From CAZVCJ01 sp964625745 (lineage in GTDB: Bacteria > Chloroflexota > Anaerolineae > VGOG01), in NCBI GenBank assembly GCA_964625745.1, contig CAZVCJ010000093.1:1-15530 (forward strand): DNA of 15,530 nucleotides, read 5' to 3'. Position 1 is the stretch's first letter, and every line of letters begins with the position of its first letter. The notes under the pieces are model-generated. The model was not told where the DNA came from. It did no database searches and worked only from the letters and a program-made list of their open reading frames with translations. Shown one piece after another: positions 6,759-15,530 of the stretch. Both the position numbers and the translations under genes were made by a program.

Positions 6759-7994
6759 CTATCGCGCAACGATGGGAGCCAACCAGTCCAAACCGGCTCG
6801 TTTCACGGTCTTGTTACTCACTCTGAGATCATCAGCGCCGAGGATACCGAGGAACCGCTCGAAGCAACGGCGCAGTTCGGACTGCATCTTCTCCGATGGG
6901 TTGACCCCATCCTCCCACCACCAATTCTTGATCAGCAAGGCGCCGCTCTTCTTATCTCGTCCTGGTTCAAACCGGGCGACGAAGCGGTCGCCGTACAGGA
7001 TGGGAAGCACGTAGTAGCCGTAGCGTCGCTCGGCCACTGGCTTGTAGACCTCCCACACGTAGTAAAAGTCAAAAAGCTCCTCTGCGAAGCGTCGGTCCCA
7101 AAGCAGGTTGTCCAAGGGGGCCAGTATAGCAGCGCGTGGCGACAGGGTGTCGGAGTCTAGCATGTTGTCGAGGATCGTCCTGTCCTCGCTTCTCATATAG
7201 AGCGATGGTTCTATACCTTCCACGCGCACTTCCATGACTTTACCCTGTCTGAGCAGTCGCGCCAGAGCAGCCGTTCGCTCCTTGCTCTTGATTCCGCGAG
7301 CACCAAGCCATGCGCCGCCGGCCTTGTTCCACAGCAAACCTACACTCCCAATACGTCTGAGAACGTGCCAATCGTGAAACTGCTCCTCCGTCTCATTTGG
7401 GTCAGAGGCCGAGAGTATCTGTGCGGGAATGTGACGCCTGGCAAAATCGTACACCTTGCGTGTGTTCACCTTGTGGTGAATGACCAACTCCCCCCACCAG
7501 TACATACTCTCCAGCGCCGCCCGGGCTAGCCGCGTGGGGGCCCACGACCAGTCCACGGTCTGGTCAAAGTCCAGCTCGATCGAGGACAGCGGCCCACGCT
7601 CCTCGATCTCCTGCCGAACTCGCGGCACGATCGACTTGACAGCCTCGGGACTCCTGCCGGGACGCTGCCTGGCATACTCCCTGCGACGGCGGAAATACGG
7701 CCAATCCTCCACACAGTAGATGGACATGTTTTTGTCCCAGCCGTCCAGGAGCTTCCGGTCCTCGTAAAGCAGTTCCTCCAGCATCGCCGGTCGAAAGCCC
7801 GAAACGCGGGCCTGGAGCGCCAGCTCCGGGTTGCGACCCACGATGTTCAGGGGATCGAACTGGATACAGCCCACGCGACGGACGTAATCGAGCACGCCGG
7901 ATTTGCCCTCCAGCTCATAAGGCGGCCACAAGCCCTGATGGGCCAGGATGAAGCGTCGTGCTTGTTGCTTGGTGAGTTCCACATCCATTTGCAT
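6759..7994 (-). CDS. YcaQ/AlkX-type DNA glycosylase (winged-helix, HTH_42 superfamily)
   Basis: A 411-residue protein of the AlkZ/YcaQ superfamily, made of tandem winged-helix domains that excise alkylated bases and unhook interstrand crosslinks. The catalytic motif is visible as Q45-F46-D47 in GCIQFDPLNIV; the QxD form is typical of the YcaQ/AlkX branch, whereas AlkZ proper has QxQ. Other family signatures are the N-terminal LTKQQARRFILAHQGL, AALESMYWWGELVIHH near residues 163-178, and RAAILAPLDNLLWDR in the C-terminal third. The length fits the family. The ATG at 7994 is preceded by AAGGG at 4 bases; a second in-frame ATG two codons on is also possible. It starts 23 bases after the broken VOC gene. 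A DNA-repair role is well supported by the motif; the lesion specificity is inferred. Confidence 0.9.
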   Translation of the reverse strand: MQMDVELTKQQARRFILAHQGLWPPYELEGKSGVLDYVRRVGCIQFDPLNIVGRNPELALQARVSGFRPAMLEELLYEDRKLLDGWDKNMSIYCVEDWPYFRRRREYARQRPGRSPEAVKSIVPRVRQEIEERGPLSSIELDFDQTVDWSWAPTRLARAALESMYWWGELVIHHKVNTRKVYDFARRHIPAQILSASDPNETEEQFHDWHVLRRIGSVGLLWNKAGGAWLGARGIKSKERTAALARLLRQGKVMEVRVEGIEPSLYMRSEDRTILDNMLDSDTLSPRAAILAPLDNLLWDRRFAEELFDFYYVWEVYKPVAERRYGYYVLPILYGDRFVARFEPGRDKKSGALLIKNWWWEDGVNPSEKMQSELRRCFERFLGILGADDLRVSNKTVKRAGLDWLAPIVAR

Positions 7995-8017
7995 TTAACC
8001 CTTCTGCGAGAAAAGCG

Positions 8018-8449
8018 TCATTCAATCAGCAGACTCCCATCGTCTTTGAACTTCCAATCCTCCCAGTACATCACTTCCCAATAGTAACCATCTGGGTCAC
8101 GAAAGTACCCGCTGTAGCCTCCCCAAAACACCCGTTGAGGTTTCTTGGCGATCTCTCCCCCGGCTCTTTCGGCCAGTTCCATGATCCTGTCCACTTCGTC
8201 TTATTCCCTGGCCACATAGGCCAGCGTGATGCCACCAAAGCCCTCCCCTTGCGGCGGATTCTCCTGGCTGATGTCCTGGGCCATGCCGTCTCGGGGGCAC
8301 AGCGCCAGGGTGGCGCCATCGCTCTGGAAGAAGACGATAGGCGGGTTCTCCTCTTCGACCGAGGTCTTGAACCCCAAGCCATCCCGGTAAAACCTCAACG
8401 AGCGATTCATATCTCTCACGCCAAGCGTGACGACGTGCACTCTATTCAT
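8018..8449 (-). pseudogene. VOC (glyoxalase/bleomycin-resistance-like) gene with an in-frame TAA
   Basis: The complete frame would encode about 143 codons of a VOC-superfamily protein: NRVHVVTLGVRDMNRSLRFY at the start, FFQSDGATLALCPRD in the first module, and FWGGYSGYFRDPDGYYWEVM in the second. Codon 83 is TAA at 8201-8203, immediately before DEVDRIMELAERAGG, where family members usually have a continuous acidic helix start (for example an REEEVD-type segment). A single base change from GAA, CAA or AAA would restore the gene. Upstream and downstream frames match exactly, so this is a nonsense change, not a frameshift. ATG at 8449 is preceded by AAAGGGAAG; an ATG at 8467 is an alternative. 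Either a decayed gene or a sequence error. VOC proteins use metal-dependent or metal-free binding of small molecules; this one's ligand is unknown. Confidence 0.85.
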
Positions 8450-8471
8450 TCGAGCTTCCCTTTGCATGTTC

Positions 8472-9311
8472 TCAGCCTGTCTCCCTCATCTTCCCATCAG
8501 CGCTCTTGGCCGCGTATTCTTCCACTCGATCTAGCCACTCGTGTACCAGGGCTTCGTAGAGTCTGGGCTGCTCCATCTGCAGGCAATGACCGGCGCGGTC
8601 AAGAACGACAAACGATGCATGGGGATAGTTCTCGATGATGCGCCAGGCATCCCGATACCCAACGGCAGAATCCTGACGACCTAATAGGAACAATGTCGGC
8701 GCAGGAAATGGTTGGGGCAGTCGCTCTATGTCAAATGAATAGGCTCTCTGCAATCCATCCAGAAAAGCGTAATTGGCCCTCGCTGTACCTGGAAAGATGT
8801 GCTCCTTCCAGGCGTCCAGATGGGCCTGAGTCTGTACCACTGCCATCCCCTTGAACGCATTAATCTGATCCTCTTCAAGCCCATCAAGGTTGAGCGATTC
8901 CTCGTACATGACGATGTGGGACGGTAATTCCTTTTTGGTTGCCATACTGGGGACAAGGAACATCACCCCGTCTATTTGATGAGCCAGACGGTGGACCAGG
9001 CCCTGGGCCAGTAGACCGCCGTACGATAATCCGGCCACGCAAAACCTCTGGTTGGAAATCACCTGGTTGATAAACTCCACGACAACGTCCAAAACCTGGT
9101 CCTGTGTCTTTAGCCAATCGGGAGCGTCCGACTGTCCCATTCCGGGCAGGTCCACGTAAATTCTCTTCCATCCCTCCCGATTCACGAATATGGGCTCCAT
9201 TGCCCCTTTCATAGAAACATGATCGAGAGGCCAACCATGCAACATAATGATAGGCTTGCCTGAGCCTACCTGGTCAAAGTATAGAGAGAGGTTTCCGAAT
9301 CTTTCGCGCAT
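8472..9311 (-). CDS. Alpha/beta hydrolase
   Basis: A 279-residue alpha/beta-hydrolase-fold protein. The oxyanion-hole segment is MLHGWPLDH near residues 23-31, the nucleophile elbow is GLSYGG with Ser96, the acid is Asp214 in LLGRQDSAVG, and the base is His242 in DRAGHCLQMEQP, a complete triad. A helical cap region lies around residues 125-195. It has no signal peptide. The frame remains open almost 100 codons upstream of the chosen start, but that stretch overlaps the flavin-protein gene and has no hydrolase-like sequence; the ATG at 9311 has a GGAGG 5 bases upstream and begins RERFGNLSLYFDQVGSG, the normal start of the fold. Esters, lactones or amides are possible substrates; no finer call is justified. 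It is 31 bases after the flavin-protein gene. Confidence 0.92.
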   Translation of the reverse strand: MRERFGNLSLYFDQVGSGKPIIMLHGWPLDHVSMKGAMEPIFVNREGWKRIYVDLPGMGQSDAPDWLKTQDQVLDVVVEFINQVISNQRFCVAGLSYGGLLAQGLVHRLAHQIDGVMFLVPSMATKKELPSHIVMYEESLNLDGLEEDQINAFKGMAVVQTQAHLDAWKEHIFPGTARANYAFLDGLQRAYSFDIERLPQPFPAPTLFLLGRQDSAVGYRDAWRIIENYPHASFVVLDRAGHCLQMEQPRLYEALVHEWLDRVEEYAAKSADGKMRETG

Positions 9312-9342
9312 TTTGTCCTCCAGTAGTTCCACTTCACCGGAA

Positions 9343-9813
9343 TCAAAGACACGATTCGACGGGTTCTCGCACCGCCCTGCCCTCACCAACATACAGAAAC
9401 TCTCGATAAGGCTTGCCTTCGTCGTCGTACTTCCAGAACGCGACCAGCGTCGGGTCAACGCGAATGACCACGTTGCTCTCCAGGCGGGAATAGGCATTGA
9501 AAGAGTCGTAATGGTGCTCTTGGTACAACATGATGAACTGCTCGCTCGCCGGATCCAATGGATGCTCGCTGATTGTCGCCACGCCCTCAATGGCAATATT
9601 GGCGGCACATAGCGCGACGTTCGGATTCTTGGAGATCTGGGCGAACTTGACCGAGTCTCTGCTGGTCTGGAAATAGATCTCCAGCCCCACGTGGACGCAA
9701 CTCATCGCCCGGGCCGTCACCCGGCCGTTCGCGCAGGTCGCCAGGAAAAGAACCTTGTGCTGATCCAGAAACCGCAGCACTTCTTCTCTCAATGCATCGT
9801 ATTCGATCTCCAT
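9343..9813 (-). CDS. Pyridoxamine 5'-phosphate oxidase-like FMN-binding protein
   Basis: A 156-residue split-barrel flavin-binding protein of the PNPOx-like superfamily. The beginning LREEVLRFLDQHKVLFLATCANGRVTARAM is the canonical first helix and strand pair; later IYFQTSRDSVKFAQISKNPNVALCA forms the part that usually contacts the FMN phosphate. The C-terminal half with VIRVDPTLVAFWKYDDEGKPYREF fits the family. Such proteins bind FMN, F420 or heme; the sequence does not decide which. Start: ATG at 9813 has GGAG 8 bases upstream; GTG at 9816, the preceding codon, is equally possible. It begins 17 bases after the uvrA stop, so it is probably co-transcribed with uvrA. True pyridoxamine-phosphate oxidase (vitamin B6 synthesis) is unlikely because of the short length. 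Confidence 0.88.
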   Translation of the reverse strand: MEIEYDALREEVLRFLDQHKVLFLATCANGRVTARAMSCVHVGLEIYFQTSRDSVKFAQISKNPNVALCAANIAIEGVATISEHPLDPASEQFIMLYQEHHYDSFNAYSRLESNVVIRVDPTLVAFWKYDDEGKPYREFLYVGEGRAVREPVESCL

Positions 9814-9830
9814 CACATGTTCTCCAGTCC

Positions 9831-12827
<2,997 letters not shown>

Positions 12828-12938
12828 AGTTCAGGTTTCACCTGCATCTATTTGCTAAAGAACTCCTCAAGCAGACGTCCGAACCCATAAGCAATGGGCA
12901 GAGATACAATGTCTTCCCTGCTTCTACTCTGTTAGCTC

Positions 12939-13553
12939 TTACTCCAGTTTGAGTGCTTCTCGTATTAGTTTGACTCGTTCATCGTATTCCCCTGGGTTGA
13001 GTAACAGAGGCATTTTATCTGGATGGATAGGAGCACCAGGGGCCGGGTCACCATAGAAACGAGGCTTGATGTGACAATGCAGATGTGGCACGATGTTGCC
13101 TTGCATCTCAAGATTCATCTTGATTGGATTGAACACAGTCTCAATAGCCTGAGCGGCACGCATTAGATCATTGAAGAAAAGCTGGCGTTCTTCCTGATTG
13201 AGGTCATAAGCTTCTCGAACGTGCTTCTTACAGATCAAAAAGCAATAGCCAGGAACAGATTGGTTCGTTGAAAGGCGCAAGCGGCTAATGCTCAGATCAG
13301 CGATAGTGTAGCCGTGGGCATTCTCGTACTCATTCAATGCTAGGCCAGCACATATAGGGCATTCCTCGCCACGCACCAACGCTTCCCATTGCTCTCGCGC
13401 TATCCACTTTCTAGGAGGGACTGGTAGAAAATCAGAAAGCCTCTGCTGCACAATCTGGAGCAGAAGGTTTCCCAACTCGACCTCTCGCCTCTTTGCTTCA
13501 AATTCAAGCGCCTGAGCGAGCTCGTTGTCTACAGTTACTTCAAATTTCCGCAT
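12939..13553 (-). CDS. HIT family protein with ribbon-helix-helix-like N-terminus
   Basis: A 204-residue histidine-triad protein, expected to hydrolyse nucleotide phosphoramidates, dinucleoside polyphosphates or similar compounds. The triad is H157-L-H159-C-H161 in GNIVPHLHCHIKP, with LICKKHVREAYDL and FNDLMRAAQAIETVFNPIKMN upstream as usual. Cysteines C65 and C68 in ECPICAG, together with a histidine, could bind zinc as in many HIT proteins. Residues 1-40 are an extra segment: KFEVTVDNELAQALEFEAK then a second helix ELGNLLLQIVQQRL, shaped like a CopG/MetJ-type ribbon-helix-helix. ATG at 13553 has AAGG 8 bases upstream. The gene is visibly AT-richer than uvrA. A DNA-binding role for the N-terminus is inference; it could also be a dimerisation element. 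Confidence 0.9.
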   Translation of the reverse strand: MRKFEVTVDNELAQALEFEAKRREVELGNLLLQIVQQRLSDFLPVPPRKWIAREQWEALVRGEECPICAGLALNEYENAHGYTIADLSISRLRLSTNQSVPGYCFLICKKHVREAYDLNQEERQLFFNDLMRAAQAIETVFNPIKMNLEMQGNIVPHLHCHIKPRFYGDPAPGAPIHPDKMPLLLNPGEYDERVKLIREALKLE

Positions 13554-13624
13554 TCCTGGTGCCTTTCGAGTGAAGATTGGCTAACTCCTATTTGGCAGCT
13601 TCGATTGGTTACTGCATTGTGCTC

Positions 13625-14374
13625 TTACTTCACCACCTCGTACCGCAGCCCTATGTTTCCCTCAGCCTGAACCTGGGCGGAAATCAATTTCAGCCGCGTT
13701 GGCCACTCGTCGGGCTTCAACGCTGGCGAGTCAAACAGGGCTGGCGTCTCGAAGCCACCGATGACGGCGGGAAAGAACTCGATGCTGATTTCGTCCACCA
13801 GCCCGGCACGCAAGAGTGCACCGTTCAACTTGCCCCCAGCCGTTGACACGACACACGTAACACCTAGCTGGGACTCCAGTTTATCCAGGGCAGCGTGAAA
13901 GTCAACTCGCTCTTGCCCTGCCACCAGGTAGGGGATGTTCTCGCGCTGGAGGTAGGCCAGATACTCGGCTGGAGTCTGGTGGGCTACCAAGACCAGCAGA
14001 TGCCACCCCTCCCATCCCTCAAATTCCTTGTAAAACCATCGGACGCGTCCTCGGCTATCCACCGCCGTGAACCACCCCTGATGGCCCGGACGATGGACGA
14101 CGTCGTGTGGCAAGAAGTCCTGATACAGTGACTGAGGATCGCCGTCAACAGGCGGGAGAGGCTCGGGCACCGCGTCATTCAAAACAAAAGAGCCGCTGCC
14201 TTCTAGGAAGACTTGTGGCTTGTAGGTCAGCTTGAGGCGTTCGTATACCTCGTCGCTTGATCCTGCGACAGCCTGCCATCTCTCGTCCCCGTATAACAGA
14301 AGGACGTCCGGGGCAAGCGTCAGCCTCCCATCTACTGAAGCACCTGCATGGACTACTACTCGTGGTCTGCCCAT
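13625..14374 (-). CDS. RibD C-terminal-domain reductase (dihydrofolate-reductase-like)
   Basis: A 249-residue protein of the RibD_C/dihydrofolate-reductase-like family, NADPH-dependent reductases acting on pyrimidine or pterin-like compounds. The start RPRVVVHAGASVDGRLTLAPD is the family beginning, and STAGGKLNGALLRAGLVDEISIEFFPAVIGG near the C-terminus is its nucleotide-binding loop and dimer strand. It lacks a deaminase domain, so it is not full riboflavin-pathway RibD. Two starts compete. ATG at 14374 has GAGGAG 10 bases upstream and matches the family start; ATG at 14416 would overlap the WYL stop as ATGA, suggesting coupling, but would add 14 unfamiliar residues. The first is used. The 71 bases to the HIT gene hold nothing recognisable. 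Confidence 0.88.
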   Translation of the reverse strand: MGRPRVVVHAGASVDGRLTLAPDVLLLYGDERWQAVAGSSDEVYERLKLTYKPQVFLEGSGSFVLNDAVPEPLPPVDGDPQSLYQDFLPHDVVHRPGHQGWFTAVDSRGRVRWFYKEFEGWEGWHLLVLVAHQTPAEYLAYLQRENIPYLVAGQERVDFHAALDKLESQLGVTCVVSTAGGKLNGALLRAGLVDEISIEFFPAVIGGFETPALFDSPALKPDEWPTRLKLISAQVQAEGNIGLRYEVVK

Positions 14375-14412
14375 GAACACTTTTCTCCTCTGCGCCAGAT
14401 ATTTTGAATCTG

Positions 14413-15374
14413 TCATCCATCGGATGCGTACTGCGCTGCGGTGGCACGGGCCCGTTCGCCCACCAGACGGCGCAGTTCCTCTGGCTCCAGCACCACGGCG
14501 TGGGGGCCGTAACCCAGTGCCACGCGGGTCGGCCACTCCAGGTCTGCTGCGGAGAAAGTAACGAGCACCGAGCCATCTGGCTGTTCCTCTACGGTCTCCC
14601 AGAAGGCAGGGTTGTCCAGCGCTAAGGGCGCTGCCTCCGGCACGAACCGCAGGCGGACCTGCACTTGTGGCTGTGCCTCTGGCTCCGCAGCCAGGTACTC
14701 CTGGATGTCGAAATCAGGTAGCATTTCAAAGGTCTGGCCGAGCAGCATCAGTTCGACGATGCGATCCACGCGGAAGGTACGCACCGCCTGGCGCAGGTGA
14801 CAGTATCCGATGACGTACCACCAGCCCCAGCGGTGGATCAGCGCGTAGGGATCGAAGTCTCGCTGCAAGGTTTCTGATTGGCCGCGGCTTCGGTAAGTCA
14901 TGGTGACTCGTCGCCGCTCGCGAGCTGCGCGCCGCAGTTTCTCCAGCAGCGGTACCAGTGGCGTGAAGTCGGCGCGGTGCATACCGGTGGCCAGCAGTGT
15001 GCGGCGGGCCCAGGAGATCTCGTGTCGCTGTTCGTCAGGAAGCACGTTGACCAGCTTGGCCAGCGCGCCTTGCGCGGCGTTGCGGTACATCTGCCCCCAG
15101 TCTCTTCCACCAAGCTGGTGCCCAGGTAGACGGCCACCGCCTCGTCGGGGGTGAAGACCAATGGAGGCATCTTATAGCCGCGCACCAGGGAGAAGCCGCC
15201 GTAGGGGCCGCGCTCGGAGTAGACGGGGATGCCCATCTCGTCCAGCATGGCGATGTAGCGGTGGACGGTGCGCACTGAGATGCCCAGTTCCTCCGCCAGT
15301 TCCGTCGCTTTCTGATTGGGCCGTCGTTGCAGCAGCATGATCAACGAGATGAGTCGCGTAGTGGTGTTCGACAT
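14413..15374 (-). pseudogene. HTH/WYL-domain transcriptional regulator (YafY-like), one-base frameshift
   Basis: The N-terminal frame from ATG 15374 gives a winged HTH (TRLISLIMLLQRRP, ATELAEELGISVRTVHRYI, GIPVYSERGPYGGF) and DEAVAVYLGTSLVEE, then drifts into unrelated sequence. The adjacent frame continues exactly from there with MYRNAAQGALAKLVNVLP and the WYL domain (DPYALIHRWGWWYVIGYC and AVRTFRVDRI), ending at 14413. Loss of one base near the C5 run at 15094-15098 explains it; restoring it gives about 320 codons, normal for the family. GGGGGAG lies 6 bases before the ATG. WYL regulators bind a ligand through the WYL domain and often control neighbouring genes. The WYL part has its own ATG at 15090 but no evident ribosome site. 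Sequence error in the homopolymer or true inactivation cannot be told apart. Confidence 0.92.
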
Positions 15375-15530
15375 GACATTCTCCCCCGACCGTCCAATGG
15401 ACAGATTGCGACAACATTATACAATAGGTTTATGACAGTTTGCGGCATAATTGTAGTCGAGTTTGGGGAGAAATCAAACGTGAGGCGTTTACACTGAGTC
15501 GCTCTTTGTTTACTGACTCTTGCGGTCTTT
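15375..15530 (-). promoter_or_regulatory. Promoter and candidate operator region of the WYL regulator
   Basis: A perfect TATAAT -10 box (15416-15421 as ATTATA on the plus strand) lies about 42 bases upstream of the WYL start codon. No convincing -35 box is visible at 16-18 bases. Two direct repeats, 15400-15421 and 15434-15455, match at 17 of 22 bases with a common core ACAG-N-TTGCG-N-CA, and each ends in a -10-like box (TATAAT and TACAAT on the minus strand). A 5-1-5 palindrome GTCCAATGGAC (15392-15402) lies between the first box and the gene. The remaining bases to the right edge show no gene. Confidence 0.6.

Noticed and set aside
9312..9608. N-terminal extension of the alpha/beta hydrolase by about 99 codons
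   Set aside because: The stretch is an out-of-frame reading of the flavin-protein gene; a GGAGG site supports the ATG at 9311.
14375..14536. N-terminal extension of the RibD-type reductase by 54 codons
   Set aside because: Most of it overlaps the WYL gene in another frame; only the ATG at 14416 is a fair alternative and is mentioned in the entry.

Overview
This 15.5 kb bacterial window is densely packed and strongly one-sided. All 17 protein genes recognised lie on the minus strand, mostly separated by fewer than about 110 bases, with several stop/start overlaps. No rRNA, intact tRNA, CRISPR array, transposase or integrase gene was found. The gene content (WYL regulator, RibD-like reductase, YcaQ-type glycosylase, C45 and S66 hydrolases, DUF3795, GyrI-like protein, squalene-cyclase-fold protein), the moderately high GC and the short-unit repeats inside a gene suggest Chloroflexota (Anaerolineae-like), perhaps from an environmental assembly. 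That assignment is inference; no taxonomic marker was searched.

Read in the direction of transcription (from right to left): a promoter region with a perfect TATAAT and two long direct repeats (15375-15460); a WYL/HTH regulator broken by a one-base frameshift (15374-14413); a RibD-type reductase (14374-13625); a HIT-family protein with a ribbon-helix-helix-like N-terminus (13553-12939); uvrA (12827-9831), which carries two in-frame repeat-derived insertions; a pyridoxamine-phosphate-oxidase-like flavin protein (9813-9343); an alpha/beta hydrolase (9311-8472); a VOC/glyoxalase-like gene with an in-frame stop (8449-8018); and a YcaQ/AlkX-type DNA glycosylase (7994-6759). These are followed by a RidA-family protein (6666-6259), an S66 LD-carboxypeptidase/MccF-like peptidase (6195-5266), an SDR oxidoreductase (5247-4447), a GNAT acetyltransferase (4427-3954), a C45 acyltransferase/hydrolase (3915-2929), a DUF3795 protein (2929-2612), an M28 metallopeptidase (2612-1404), a GyrI-like effector-binding protein (1367-915) and the N-terminal part of a squalene-cyclase-fold protein that runs off the left edge (863-1).

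No single metabolic pathway is evident. The contents are best described as an accessory collection of small-molecule hydrolases and transferases, damage-control enzymes and two DNA-repair proteins (UvrA and a crosslink-glycosylase-like protein). The tightest unit is C45 acyltransferase - DUF3795 - M28 peptidase, whose stop and start codons overlap and which is probably co-translated.

The most unusual structure is in uvrA. One insertion is an almost perfect 22-base inverted repeat built from TAACGAG-like units. The other is an array of 8-base tandem units. Both sit where the UvrA family normally has a short loop, keep the frame, and together account for the excess length of the protein (998 residues against about 940). 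Two other genes (WYL and VOC) are each broken by a single change, which could be real decay or sequence error.
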